A stretch of 64,000 nt of DNA, taken from NCBI RefSeq assembly GCF_030160295.1, contig NZ_BSOB01000053.1:1-64000 (forward strand). The letters are read 5' to 3'. Of this stretch, positions 44,901 to 53,155 are shown in pieces. The DNA comes from Dyella acidisoli. Lineage in GTDB: Bacteria; Pseudomonadota; Gammaproteobacteria; Xanthomonadales; Rhodanobacteraceae. The notes beneath the pieces were generated by a model. It was not told the origin of the DNA. It worked only from the letters and a program-made list of their open reading frames with translations, and ran no database searches. The position numbers and the translations under genes are program-made. Every line of letters begins with the position of its first letter. Positions within the stretch are counted from its first letter, which is position 1.

Positions 44901-47900
44901 GTCGGCAATGGTTCGCAAGCGTTGGCGGCATCGACAGTGACCTTGGGCGACAGCAATTCGGTGGCCGCGGGTTCGGGCACCGGCTCGATCGCAGGCGGAC
45001 ACAATTCGAAAGTGTTGGCAGGTACCGGCGCTGTAGCATTGGGTGAAAGCCAGACGGCAAATGGCAACGGTGCGGTGGCGATCGGCGATCCGAATACGGT
45101 TACCGGCAATGGTGCGGTAGCCGTAGGTGCGAACAACATCGCGAACGGCAACGGTGCTGTCGCGCTGGGTAATACCAACAACGCGACTGGACAAGGCGCT
45201 GTTGCACTGGGTATTGCTTCCAATGCAACGGCCGCTAGCGCGCTTGCCTTCGGCGATACCGCTACCGCAAGCCAGGCGCAGTCGATAGCGCTTGGCGCAA
45301 ACGCCACAGCAGGTGCGCAAGCGGGCGACGTGGCGCTGGGTTCCGGTTCCGCTACGTCAACAGTGGTTAACACGACCACGGCCACCGTGAATGGCGTGAC
45401 GTATTCGGGCTTCGCGGGCACGAATGCCACGAGCACGATAAGCGTAGGCGCAACAGGCACGCCACGCACAGTCACCAATGTGGCGGCGGGGCGCATCAGT
45501 ACATCGAGTACCGATGCCATCAACGGTTCGCAGCTATACAGCGTAGCGAACACGTTGGAATCGAACATCACGGCTGCGCAGACGCATGACTACAGCGTCA
45601 ACAGCACGTCCACGGGTACGGATACCAACTACAACAACGCTGGCGCTACGGGTTCGAATGCGTTGGCTTCTGGCGTAAGCGCTTCCGCTGCGGGAGCGAG
45701 CGCTACGGCCGTCGGCAACAGCGCCAACGCCAGCAGCGCGAACAGCGTGGCGCTTGGCAATGGCAGCAAGGCCAGCATTGGTTCTGCCGTGGCGATCGGC
45801 AACGGCGCCACAGCGAGTGCGAATACGGGCGACGTGGCACTGGGCTCGGGTTCCAGCACGGTGGCTGTGGTGGCGACCTCGGGCACGACGATCAATGGTA
45901 CTTCGTACAGCTTCCAGGGCACTTCGCCCACCAGTACGGTGAGCGTAGGTGCTGCGGGCAGCGAGCGCACGATCACCAACGTGGCAGCCGGACGCATCAG
46001 CCAGACCAGCACCGATGCGATCAACGGCAGTGAGCTGTACGCAACCAACAGCGCCATCAATACGGTGGGCAGCCAGGTAACGAACCTGGGCAATACCGTG
46101 GCGTCTTCGCTTGGCGGCAGCACCACGTACAACAGCAGCACGGGTGCGATCACCACCAACCTGAGCTACGGCGGCAACACGTACAACTCCGTGCAGAACG
46201 TGCTGAACCAGATCAACGGTGAAACCAACGGCGGCGGCATCAAGTATTTCCACGCCAATTCGACGTTGGCCGATTCCTCCGCCACGGGCAGCAACAGCGT
46301 GGCGATCGGGCCGGTATCCACGGCCGGCGCAACGAATGCGGTGTCGATCGGCAATGGCGCCACGGCGAGTATCAATCCAGGCGATGTGGCGCTGGGTGCC
46401 GGATCGGTTACTTCGACCGTGGTGGCCACGGCCGGCGAAACGCTTGCCGGTACCAACTACACCTTCGCCGGCACCACTCCCAGCAGCACGGTCAGCGTGG
46501 GCAGCGCAGGCCACGAACGCACCATCACCAATGTGGCGGCGGGTCAGATCAATTCGGGAAGCACGGATGCGATCAACGGTTCGCAGTTGTATGCAACGAA
46601 TCAGGCGGTCAACAGTCTCAACAATTCGCTGACTACGGTGAACGGTGAATTGACGCATTACTACAGCGTCAACGACGGCGGTACGCAGCAGAGCAACTAC
46701 ACCAACAACGGTGCAACCGGCACGGATTCGCTCGCCGCAGGCGTGAAGGCGTCGGCCACGGCGACGAATGCCACGGCGATCGGCTACAACTCGCAGGCGT
46801 TGGCGGCGTCCACCGTGGCGATGGGCGACAGCAACACGGTGGCAGCTGCAGCAGGTACGGGCTCGTTCGCCGGCGGTTATCAATCGCAGGTGCTGGGTGG
46901 CACCGGTGCGGTGGCGTTGGGCAATCAGCAGACTGCCAATGGCAACGGCGCGGTGGCGATCGGCGATCCGAACAGTGCATCCGGTACCGGCGCGGTCGCG
47001 GTGGGTTCCAACAACGTGGCCAGCGGCAATGGTGCCGTGGCGATCGGCGACAGCAACAACGCGACGGGGCAGGGTGCGGTAGCGTTGGGCAATGCTTCCA
47101 CTGCGACTGCAGCAAGCGCGCTTGCCTTTGGCGACACAGCAACAGCAAGCCAGGCGCAGTCGATCGCGCTGGGTGCCGGTGCTAATGCTGGTGCACAAGC
47201 GGGCGACGTAGCGCTCGGTTCGGGTTCCGTCACGTCGACGGTGGTGAATACGCCGAGTGCCACGATCGCCGGCACCACCTACACTTTTGCCGGCACCAAT
47301 GCGACGAGCACCGTGAGCATCGGCAGCAGTACATCGCCACGCACGCTTACCCATGTAGCGGCGGGTCAGATCAGCTCTGGCAGCACGGATGCGATCAATG
47401 GTTCGCAGCTGTATGCAACGAACCAGGCCGTGGATAGTTTGGCCACCACGGTGACCAACGGTCTGACGCATTACTACAGCACCAACGATGGTGGTACGCA
47501 GCAGGCTAACTACAGCAATAACGGTGCGACCGGCACAAACTCGCTGGCTGCCGGTGTGGCAGCGTCTGCATCGGCAACCAACGCAACGTCGGTAGGCGAA
47601 AACACGAAGGCGACGATCACCGACAGCGTGGCGTTGGGTTCGCAATCCGTGTCCAACCGTGCGCTTACGCCGGCCAGCGGCACCATTGGCGGCACGATCA
47701 TTCCGTACAACACAACGGATCGCACGCTGCTTGGTGCCGTATCGGTGGGTAGTTCGACCACGTATCGGCAGATCACCAACGTGGCAGACGGTACGCAATC
47801 GAATGACGCGGTGACGGTGCGGCAGTTGACGGGTGCACTGACCTCTTTCTCAACCACAACCACCAAGTACTTCCATGCCAACTCAACGAGCTCTGACTCG

Positions 47901-49628
47901 CTGGCGGTAGGCAATCAATCCATCGCGGTAGGCCCGAACACCGTTGTGAATGGTGACAACGGCGTAGGCATTGGCAACGGCGCATTGGTGCAGCAAAACG
48001 CACCGGGTGGTGTGGCGATCGGCGAGAACGCCACGACGAACTTGCAGGATTCGATTGCGTTAGGCACTAATTCAGTGGCCAGTGGCATCCAGGCGGTGTC
48101 GATCGGCGCGGGCAGTTCCACCGTCAATCCGACCGACGTTGCGTTGGGCGCAGGTTCCAGTGCAAAGGCGCAGGCGGGTGACGTGGCGTTGGGCGCGAAT
48201 TCCGTCACTGCTACGGTAGTGGCGACCACCGGCACAACCATCAACGGCGTGAGTTACACCTTCGCCGGCACCACGCCCACCAGCACGGTGAGCGTAGGCA
48301 GCGTCGGCAATGAACGCACTATCACCAACGTCGCGGCGGGTCGCATCAGCGCAACGAGTACGGATGCCGTGAACGGCAGCGAGCTGTATGCCACCAACCA
48401 AGCAATCAGCAACATCACCATTGGCGGCAGCGGCATCAAGTATTTCCATGCCAATTCCACCCTGGCTGACTCGAACCCGGTAGGTGCCAATAGCGTGGCG
48501 ATCGGCCCGGTATCCACCGCCGGTGCAGCCAATGCGGTGTCGATCGGCAACGGTGCAACGGCTAGCGCGAATGCAGGCGACGTCGCGTTGGGCGCAGGTT
48601 CCACGACATCGGCAGTGAAGGGCACGAGTAGCGTCACTGTCGGTGGCAATACGTATGCGGTCGCAGGTACGAACCCCACCAGCACGGTGAGCGTGGGCAG
48701 TGCCGGCAACGAACGCACCATCACCAATGTGGCGGCGGGGCAAGTGAGTGCGACGAGCACGGATGCGATCAACGGATCGGAGCTGTATGCCACCAACAGC
48801 CAAGTGAATGCCAACACCACTGCCATCGCCAATCTGAGCACTACCGTCAACAACATCAGCACCGGTGGCATCAAGTATTACTCGGTGAATTCCACCGGTA
48901 ATGCATCGTCGGCGACCGGTAACAATGCGGTGGCGGAAGGGCCTTCGTCGACCGCTTCCGGTACGGACAGCACGGCCATTGGCGACGGCTCTACGTCGAG
49001 CGGCAACAACTCCGTGGCGTTGGGCGCCAATTCCAACGACGGAGGCCGTTCGAACGTGGTGTCGGTGGGTTCGCCCACCGATCAACGGCAGATCACCAAC
49101 GTAGCTGCTGGTACGGCGTCTACGGATGCCGTGAACGTGTCGCAGTTGCAGGCGTCACAAGCCGGTTCCGTGCAGTACGACAAGAACAGCGACGGTACGG
49201 TGAACTACAGCAGCATCACGGTGGGTCAAGCGGGTACGCCGGCGCAGATCCACAACGTTGCGGCTGGCACGGCGGCCACCGATGTGGCGAACGTAGGTCA
49301 GGTCAATGCAGGCGTCCAGACGGCTGAAAACTGGGCGCAGAACTACACCGACCAGAAGTTCGCTGCGATCAATCACGACCTCAATGCGATATCCACGCGT
49401 GCGGATGCGGGTGTTGCCGCGGGTATTGCAATGTCCAGCCTGGGTCAGGCCTATCAGCCGAACTTGAGCAGTTTCGGTGTGGGTGTCGGTTCCTATCACG
49501 GCGAAGCGGGCGTGGCGGTGGGCTTGTCCACCATCACCGAAAGCGGGCGCTACATCTTCAAGCTGGCTGCTTCATCCAACTCGCGCGGCGATGTGGGTGT
49601 TGGCGGCAGCGTCAACGTGGTCTGGTGA
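41955..49628 (+). CDS. Trimeric autotransporter adhesin (YadA/Hia-like)
   Basis: The 2557-residue protein begins with an extended signal peptide (ESPR: MNRIYSKVWNVSLKQLVVAS) and a later hydrophobic core (LSLCVLTVLMATGAWS, ending ADAQ). Most of its length consists of YadA-head-type 14-residue left-handed beta-roll repeats such as ATAIGNGAVAIGDPN and SVALG. These are interrupted by about ten neck motifs of the form TNVAAGRISxxSTDAINGSQLYATN. The C-terminus is the YadA membrane anchor (IAMSSLGQAYQP, SSFGVGVGSYHGEAGVAVGLS, ending in VVW). Three chains should form one outer-membrane barrel and stalk for adhesion. Several blocks of about 750 bases (for example around 43600-44350, 44880-45560 and 46700-47450) are internally repeated. 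The next gene starts 13 bases later. Confidence 0.95.
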   Translation: MNRIYSKVWNVSLKQLVVASELATSHGGGVIDRRCHRALPARRSLSLCVLTVLMATGAWSERADAQTVNCSAAPYNLYSGSTTCVGYLSQATGGGATALGYNANSTGTNATALGYQAIASNTNAVYVGARSAPGTGATGESAIAIGTDVASTGSGDIGIGVDSVSSGNSSTAVGPVAKATGDNSVAMGSNANALGTGAIALGSGTNGSAYNGVAVGAGATAGGVNSIYLGARTAAGTGSTGTSSIAIGTDITANADYATAIGFQTVGSGAAAVSVGYIANSSGTHAIAVGFQSIASGLNSVYLGARTVTGTGATAAGAVGIGTDVTASGPSSLAAGTVASASAQNAVALGAGAIASGVSALGMMNGSNASGANAIALGGADTVAEGGASTPAAVSGAAASGIRAIAMGAGANAGGASSIALGDSAQTGANTDAIAMGTTATASGGSAIALGNTSVASNANTTAVGYRTTASGTYATALGASATASGTGAIAIGANSLPSASANALGTVSVAVGNRAFAYNTQDLALGPNAVTGVSGSSTITNDTAVGYNTQATGGNAFAGGSGSTALAASSVAIGNSASVLAAAGAGSVAMGNASTVHSGIGAVAIGQQQSASGNGAVAIGDPNTATGNGAVATGANDTASGNGAVAIGNTNNATGQGAVALGNSSNATAASALAFGDTASANQTNAIALGAGATAGTQAGDVALGSGSTTSTVVNTSGVTLGGTAYTFAGTNATSTVSIGTSTSPRTLTNVAAGRISSSSTDAINGSELYATNQALSSAIASGAIHYYSNNDGGTQQANYNNNGATGLFAVAAGVAATAAGNQAVATGDGANAAANQSIAIGNGTFAGGASGSAAVGSGAQANATNALAVGVFSNASAQLATAVGPGAKASAASATGLGQNAYATGASATAVGTFANAVGTNAVAVGAGSLAANTSGVAIGLNANATGASAIALGGTSVANGQDAMALGANSNAAGVNATAVGNGSQALAASTVTLGDSNSVAAGSGTGSIAGGHNSKVLAGTGAVALGESQTANGNGAVAIGDPNTVTGNGAVAVGANNIANGNGAVALGNTNNATGQGAVALGIASNATAASALAFGDTATASQAQSIALGANATAGAQAGDVALGSGSATSTVVNTTTATVNGVTYSGFAGTNATSTISVGATGTPRTVTNVAAGRISTSSTDAINGSQLYSVANTLESNITAAQTHDYSVNSTSTGTDTNYNNAGATGSNALASGVSASAAGASATAVGNSANASSANSVALGNGSKASIGSAVAIGNGATASANTGDVALGSGSSTVAVVATSGTTINGTSYSFQGTSPTSTVSVGAAGSERTITNVAAGRISQTSTDAINGSELYATNSAINTVGSQVTNLGNTVASSLGGSTTYNSSTGAITTNLSYGGNTYNSVQNVLNQINGETNGGGIKYFHANSTLADSSATGSNSVAIGPVSTAGATNAVSIGNGATASINPGDVALGAGSVTSTVVATAGETLAGTNYTFAGTTPSSTVSVGSAGHERTITNVAAGQINSGSTDAINGSQLYATNQAVNSLNNSLTTVNGELTHYYSVNDGGTQQSNYTNNGATGTDSLAAGVKASATATNATAIGYNSQALAASTVAMGDSNTVAAAAGTGSFAGGYQSQVLGGTGAVALGNQQTANGNGAVAIGDPNSASGTGAVAVGSNNVASGNGAVAIGDSNNATGQGAVALGNASTATAASALAFGDTATASQAQSIALGAGANAGAQAGDVALGSGSVTSTVVNTPSATIAGTTYTFAGTNATSTVSIGSSTSPRTLTHVAAGQISSGSTDAINGSQLYATNQAVDSLATTVTNGLTHYYSTNDGGTQQANYSNNGATGTNSLAAGVAASASATNATSVGENTKATITDSVALGSQSVSNRALTPASGTIGGTIIPYNTTDRTLLGAVSVGSSTTYRQITNVADGTQSNDAVTVRQLTGALTSFSTTTTKYFHANSTSSDSLAVGNQSIAVGPNTVVNGDNGVGIGNGALVQQNAPGGVAIGENATTNLQDSIALGTNSVASGIQAVSIGAGSSTVNPTDVALGAGSSAKAQAGDVALGANSVTATVVATTGTTINGVSYTFAGTTPTSTVSVGSVGNERTITNVAAGRISATSTDAVNGSELYATNQAISNITIGGSGIKYFHANSTLADSNPVGANSVAIGPVSTAGAANAVSIGNGATASANAGDVALGAGSTTSAVKGTSSVTVGGNTYAVAGTNPTSTVSVGSAGNERTITNVAAGQVSATSTDAINGSELYATNSQVNANTTAIANLSTTVNNISTGGIKYYSVNSTGNASSATGNNAVAEGPSSTASGTDSTAIGDGSTSSGNNSVALGANSNDGGRSNVVSVGSPTDQRQITNVAAGTASTDAVNVSQLQASQAGSVQYDKNSDGTVNYSSITVGQAGTPAQIHNVAAGTAATDVANVGQVNAGVQTAENWAQNYTDQKFAAINHDLNAISTRADAGVAAGIAMSSLGQAYQPNLSSFGVGVGSYHGEAGVAVGLSTITESGRYIFKLAASSNSRGDVGVGGSVNVVW

Positions 49629-49641
49629 GGGCAGGGAGGCG

Positions 49642-50487
49642 ATGAACATGAAACTTTCTTCGACAAGCAAAGCCGTCTTCGTCGCGCTGCTGGCGATGGG
49701 TTTGAGCGCCTGCGGCAACGTCAGTCGCAACGTCGCCAAGGATGGTTCCACCGCGCAGGAACTGGTGTGGCCGAAACCGGATGACGTTACGCCCATGCAT
49801 CGCGGCGGTACCTTTCCAGATATAGCGGTGTTGCGCCAGATGCATGCAGGTTTGAACAAACGGCAGATCTCGCAATTGATCGGCTGGCCGCACTTTGAGG
49901 AAGGTGTGTGGGGCGTGCGCGAGTGGAACTACGTGTTCAACTTCCGCGATGGCGATTCCGATCATGTGACGGTATGCCAGTACAAGATCTTGTTTGACGA
50001 GAACAAGCTGGCACGCAGTTTTTATTGGAAGCCGGAAGAGTGCGCGCGTTATATGAATCCGCCGCCTCCACCGTTGCCTGTGCCCGCTGCAAAAGCGGAA
50101 AAGCAGGAAACTACGCTATCTACGGATGCGCTGTTTGCGTTCGATCGCTATTCGCTCGAGGACATTACGGATGGTGGGCGTACTCAACTCGACGCTTTGG
50201 CAGCGCACTTGTTGGGTGAGAAGGATCGCATCGCACACATCAACGTTGTCGGCTATACGGATCGGCTCGGCAGTGATGCGTACAACCAGGTGCTGTCGCA
50301 GCGGCGTGCGGAGACAGTGGCGAAGTATCTCGCTGCCAAAGGCGTGCCGGAGGAATTGATCGGGGCAGAAGGGCGCGGGAAGGCCGAGCCGGTGATGCAA
50401 TGTGCGGATCAGGCGCGAAGCAAGTTGATTGCTTGTCTTGCGCCGAATCGAAGGGTGGTGGTGCGGGTGGATACGCACGACATGTAG
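49642..50487 (+). CDS. Lipoprotein with BamE/SmpA-like and OmpA-like domains
   Basis: About 281 residues. The lipobox LLAMGLSAC puts the lipidated Cys at residue 24. Residues 60-145 resemble the BamE/SmpA fold (ADMHAGLNKRQISQLIGWPHF, EWNYVFNFRD), and residues 160-275 are an OmpA peptidoglycan-binding domain (VVGYTDRLGSDAYNQVLSQRRAETVAKYLAAKGV). A Pro-rich linker (PPPPPLPVP) joins them. GGGAGG precedes the ATG. It begins 13 bases after the adhesin stop, so they form an operon. Comparable lipoproteins beside trimeric autotransporters are thought to help assemble or anchor them, which makes a similar helper role likely. Confidence 0.88.
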   Translation: MNMKLSSTSKAVFVALLAMGLSACGNVSRNVAKDGSTAQELVWPKPDDVTPMHRGGTFPDIAVLRQMHAGLNKRQISQLIGWPHFEEGVWGVREWNYVFNFRDGDSDHVTVCQYKILFDENKLARSFYWKPEECARYMNPPPPPLPVPAAKAEKQETTLSTDALFAFDRYSLEDITDGGRTQLDALAAHLLGEKDRIAHINVVGYTDRLGSDAYNQVLSQRRAETVAKYLAAKGVPEELIGAEGRGKAEPVMQCADQARSKLIACLAPNRRVVVRVDTHDM

Positions 50488-50488
50488 T

Positions 50489-50675
50489 TCCCTCTCTCCT
50501 CCGGGAGAGGGATAGGGTGAGGGGCAAACCTCGCTGGATGTTTGCTGGCACCTTATCGTCATTCCGGCGAAGGCCGGAATCCAGTGCTAGTAAGTCGTGC
50601 GAAGCACTCAATAAAAAATGTTGAGTCCTTCGGACACATGTTTGAACTGGATTCCGGCCTCCGCCGGAATGACGG
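50489..50675. repeat. Intergenic repeats after the lipoprotein gene
   Basis: CCCTCTCTCCTCCGGGAGAG (50489 on) is a variant of the repeat at 39073. Then CGTCATTCCGGCGAAGGCCG (50557) and, 80 bases later, CCGGCCTCCGCCGGAATGAC (50656) are inverted copies of a family D variant. Between them is an AT-rich spacer. Confidence 0.75.
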
Positions 50676-50812
50676 AAAGGCAAGATCAAGTGTTACCGCA
50701 AAGTCGCCTCATTCCTTCGCTAATGGAAGTAGCGGATGAAGCGGGTCGAACAAGTGGTAGTTGAGTTTTTAGTGGGTCTTTTTTTAAACAGCATTCTCGG
50801 GAGCTGAGCATC

Positions 50813-51274
50813 ATGCGCGTCATTACTTGTCTTTCTTTCCTCGCCCTAGCTGCCGTCACAGCCAGCACATTCGGCCAATCCACCGCGCCGGCCCGTCAAC
50901 CCACGCCGCAGGAATATGCCCAACGCAACCAGCAACTCGAACAGGCTGCTCTGCAGGTGGCTGACTTGGTCGATAAGGGGCAGGAAGGACAGGTGTGGGA
51001 TGGTGCTTCCACCATCACCAAGCAACTGATCGCTCGCGATGCATTCGTGAAAGGCGTGAACACTGATCGCAAGACGGTGGGAACGCTGGTCACGCGCACG
51101 CCGGCTGCGCTTACTTTCAGCGAATCCGATGGCAAGAAACTTCCCTCTGGCTTGTTCGCCAACGTGGCGTTCGCCACGCGCTTTGCCAATGAGAAGCAGC
51201 CGGTACGCGAGCTGATTTCGTTTCACTTGGATGGCGACAATGTGTGGCGTGTAACGGGCTACACCTTGCGGTGA
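50813..51274 (+). CDS. DUF4019-type exported protein
   Basis: The 153-residue protein has a signal peptide (MRVITCLSFLALAAVTASTFGQ) and a mature region that fits the DUF4019 family. It has an N-terminal helix (QQLEQAALQVADLVDKGQEGQVWDGASTITKQ), FVKGV.TDRKTVG, then VAFATRFANEKQPVRELISFHLDGDNVWRVTGY. Function is unknown; members are usually periplasmic. The start has GGGAGC upstream. It stands alone between two repeat clusters. Confidence 0.75.
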   Translation: MRVITCLSFLALAAVTASTFGQSTAPARQPTPQEYAQRNQQLEQAALQVADLVDKGQEGQVWDGASTITKQLIARDAFVKGVNTDRKTVGTLVTRTPAALTFSESDGKKLPSGLFANVAFATRFANEKQPVRELISFHLDGDNVWRVTGYTLR

Positions 51275-51287
51275 TGTGTAGCTCTAG

Positions 51288-51343
51288 ACGCGAGCTTCGC
51301 TCGCGTCACCCCACCCCAACCCTCCCCTGCACACAGGGGAGGG
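51288..51343. repeat. Hairpins after the DUF4019 gene
   Basis: GACGCGAGCTTCGCTCGCGTC (51288-51307) is one small palindrome, and CCCTCCCCTGCACACAGGGG, completed by AGGG, (51320-51343) is another. The second resembles the CCTCTCCCC repeat type at 39073. Together they could end transcription. Confidence 0.5.
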
Positions 51344-51506
51344 AGCTAGTACGCGTAAGCGTAAGGTGCATGGTTAAATTTTCCTTCGCCTTAAGCCGAA
51401 CATGAACTGCCGCTTTCACAGTGTCGGAAGTGGGTCATGACTTGCATCAGCGTTGTGGTTATCGTTCGCCACGCAACATCTTGCGTGGCATCGATAAGGA
51501 ATAACC

Positions 51507-52049
51507 ATGAGCGTGATCGGCAGGACTTTGGTGAGCGGGGCCACTACCTTGGCTATTGCTTTCTCGTTGCTGACAATTGCCGCGCCGTTGCGCGCGCAAT
51601 ACGACAGGCCATACGACCAAGGTCCGCAAGGCGCGTATTGCGCCAGCAATGACAATCGTTTTGCCCGTTGCCAGGTGCCCTGGCGTGACGCCGAGTTGGT
51701 GCAGCAAGCCTCGAAGGTGCGCTGCGTTCGCGATCAGACGTGGGGTTTCGATCGTAACGGTATCTGGGTAGATCACGGTTGCCGTGGTCAATTCGCACCA
51801 GCGCGCGGCGGCAATTGGCCGCCCTATGGCCATCCCGGATGGGGTCGTCAACCGATGCAAGTGCGGTGTGAGAGTCGCGGCGGCAGTTATCAGATGTGCC
51901 CGGTCGATCTTCGACGTGACGATTCCGTGCGCATGGTCAACCAGCTTTCCGGTGCCGACTGCCGCGAAGGCCGCAGTTGGGGCTGGTCGCGCGACGGCAT
52001 CTGGGTGGATCGAGGATGCCGCGCCGATTTCGAAGTGGTACGTCGCTAG
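51507..52049 (+). CDS. DUF3011-family exported protein
   Basis: The 180-residue protein has a signal peptide (LVSGATTLAIAFSLLTIAAPLRAQ) and two copies of the DUF3011 unit. The first (44-95) reads YCASNDNRFARC ... KVRCVRDQTWGFDRNGIWVDHGCRGQF, and the second (118-177) CESRGGSYQMCPVD ... DCREGRSWGWSRDGIWVDRGCRADF. Each unit has four conserved cysteines and the G-IWVD-GCR motif. Such proteins are typical of Xanthomonadales and relatives, presumably periplasmic with disulfides; role unknown. A family A repeat follows 12 bases after the stop. Confidence 0.85.
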   Translation: MSVIGRTLVSGATTLAIAFSLLTIAAPLRAQYDRPYDQGPQGAYCASNDNRFARCQVPWRDAELVQQASKVRCVRDQTWGFDRNGIWVDHGCRGQFAPARGGNWPPYGHPGWGRQPMQVRCESRGGSYQMCPVDLRRDDSVRMVNQLSGADCREGRSWGWSRDGIWVDRGCRADFEVVRR

Positions 52050-52061
52050 CGACGTCAGCAT

Positions 52062-52135
52062 GTAGGTTGGGGTGCAAACCCCAACATCGCGATGTATGCA
52101 TGTAAGGCAACGTTGGGGTTTACACCCCAACGTAC
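52062..52135. repeat. Palindromic repeat, family A (complete copy)
   Basis: GTAGGTTGGGGTGCAAACCC ... GGGGTTTACACCCCAACGTAC with centre GCGATGTATGCATGTAAGGCAACG. The right end has CGTAC instead of CCTAC. Confidence 0.8.
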
Positions 52136-52162
52136 ACAACTCCAAAACAAAGGGAATTCGTT

Positions 52163-52450
52163 ATGCGTCGTTATGTTGTTATCGCTCTACTGCTGATAAG
52201 CGTTGCTGCTCAGGCCATGCCTACCTTGCGCGTGGGCGACAAAGTGCTGTCTGTGGGTGATAGTGCAGCTCGCGTACAGGAATTGCTGGGCCCGCCGGCG
52301 GTGCGGACCTATCTCCATCGACAAGATGGCAGCTTGCCGAATGATCAAGTTTCGCAAGGCGAGCAATGGCAATACGTGCAGGAAGGAAAGACAGTGACTG
52401 TCACGATCGTTGACGGCAAGGCCACTGACTTTCAGTCACAACCCAACTGA
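52163..52450 (+). CDS. Small exported DUF2845-like protein
   Basis: The 95-residue protein has a signal peptide (RRYVVIALLLISVAAQA). The mature part LRVGDKVLSVGDSAARVQELLGPPAVRTYL followed by EQWQYVQEGKTVTVTIVDGKATDF resembles DUF2845, an SmpA/BamE-like small fold. The usual two cysteines of that family are missing, so assignment is by pattern of glycines and hydrophobics only. It lies 13 bases before a GNAT gene and may be cotranscribed with it. Confidence 0.7.
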   Translation: MRRYVVIALLLISVAAQAMPTLRVGDKVLSVGDSAARVQELLGPPAVRTYLHRQDGSLPNDQVSQGEQWQYVQEGKTVTVTIVDGKATDFQSQPN

Positions 52451-52463
52451 TCGCCTGCGAGGC

Positions 52464-53018
52464 ATGTCGATACCGACGCTCGTTACCGAACGCCTGATTC
52501 TTCGCGGACTAAGCGAGGATGATGTCGAGGTTTACGAGCGTCATGTTGTTGACTATGAAGTAATCCGGTACCTAGCGGCCACGGTGCCATGGCCGTATCC
52601 CGCCGGTGGCGTGCGCACTTTTATTCGCGAGCAGGTGTTGCCGGAACAAGGCCGGGATCGTTGGGTGTGGGGTTTGCATCGCAAAGATGCCGAAGGCGTG
52701 ATCGGCGCTATCGATTTGTGGCGAAAAGGGCGTCCGGAAAACCGCGGATTCTGGTTGGGGCGCGCGTTTTGGGGTCAGGGATACATGACTGAAGCGGCTT
52801 TGCGCGTCAATGATTTTGCATTCGAGCAATTGGGCTTTGACCGGCTGGTGTTTGCCAATGCGGTGGGCAATCGACGCTCGCATGACGTCAAGGCAAGAAC
52901 CGGGGCCACCTTGATCGGCGTGTTGCCTGGGGCGTTCGTTGATCCTGCGCATACGCAGCAGGAGGTTTGGGAGTTGACCCGGGCGCAGTGGATGGATTGG
53001 CGGCAAGCTCATCCGTAG
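52464..53018 (+). CDS. GNAT-family N-acetyltransferase
   Basis: About 184 residues of the RimJ/RimL-like acetyltransferase type: the opening LVTERLILRGLSEDDVEVYERHV, then GLHRKDAEGVIGAIDLWRKGRPENRGFWLGRAFWGQGYMTEAALRVNDFAFEQLGFDRLVFANAVGNRRS. The acetyl-CoA loop normally reads QxxGxG/A; here it is FWGQGYMTEA. It transfers an acetyl group to a small molecule or protein terminus; the substrate is unknown. The start at 52464 has GCGAGG just upstream. Its stop codon TAG (53016-53018) is part of the following family B repeat. Confidence 0.87.
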   Translation: MSIPTLVTERLILRGLSEDDVEVYERHVVDYEVIRYLAATVPWPYPAGGVRTFIREQVLPEQGRDRWVWGLHRKDAEGVIGAIDLWRKGRPENRGFWLGRAFWGQGYMTEAALRVNDFAFEQLGFDRLVFANAVGNRRSHDVKARTGATLIGVLPGAFVDPAHTQQEVWELTRAQWMDWRQAHP

Positions 53019-53090
53019 GTTGGGTTAGCGCAGCGTAACCCAACATTTCGACACGGCGTTGTTGGGTTACGCTGCGCTAACCCGACCTAC
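53015..53090. repeat. Palindromic repeat, family B
   Basis: GTAGGTTGGGTTAGCGCAGC and the complementary GCTGCGCTAACCCGACCTAC flank a 30-base centre. It matches the repeat at 16659-16730 but has retained the GTAGG/CCTAC ends. The first TAG is the stop codon of the GNAT gene. Confidence 0.85.
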
Positions 53091-53128
53091 GATTAGCATC
53101 CCGCTCCTTGGCAAAGGTAGGGACGGGC

Positions 53129-53155
53129 ATGGAATTTGCTTCATTCATGGCATGA
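53129..53155 (+). CDS. Possible 8-codon leader peptide coupled to the EAL gene
   Basis: ATG GAA TTT GCT TCA TTC ATG GCA TGA encodes MEFASFMA, with GGGACGG about 7 bases before its ATG. Its stop overlaps the chosen EAL-gene start in an ATGA arrangement. The EAL gene itself has no good ribosome-binding site, so coupling is conceivable. This is a weak prediction from arrangement alone. Confidence 0.2.
   Translation: MEFASFMA

Noticed and set aside
45534-47798. A 754-codon reading frame on the minus strand inside the autotransporter gene
   Set aside because: It is an antisense shadow of the repetitive adhesin DNA. Its composition is Arg/Gly/His-rich and low in complexity, with no start signals or family resemblance.
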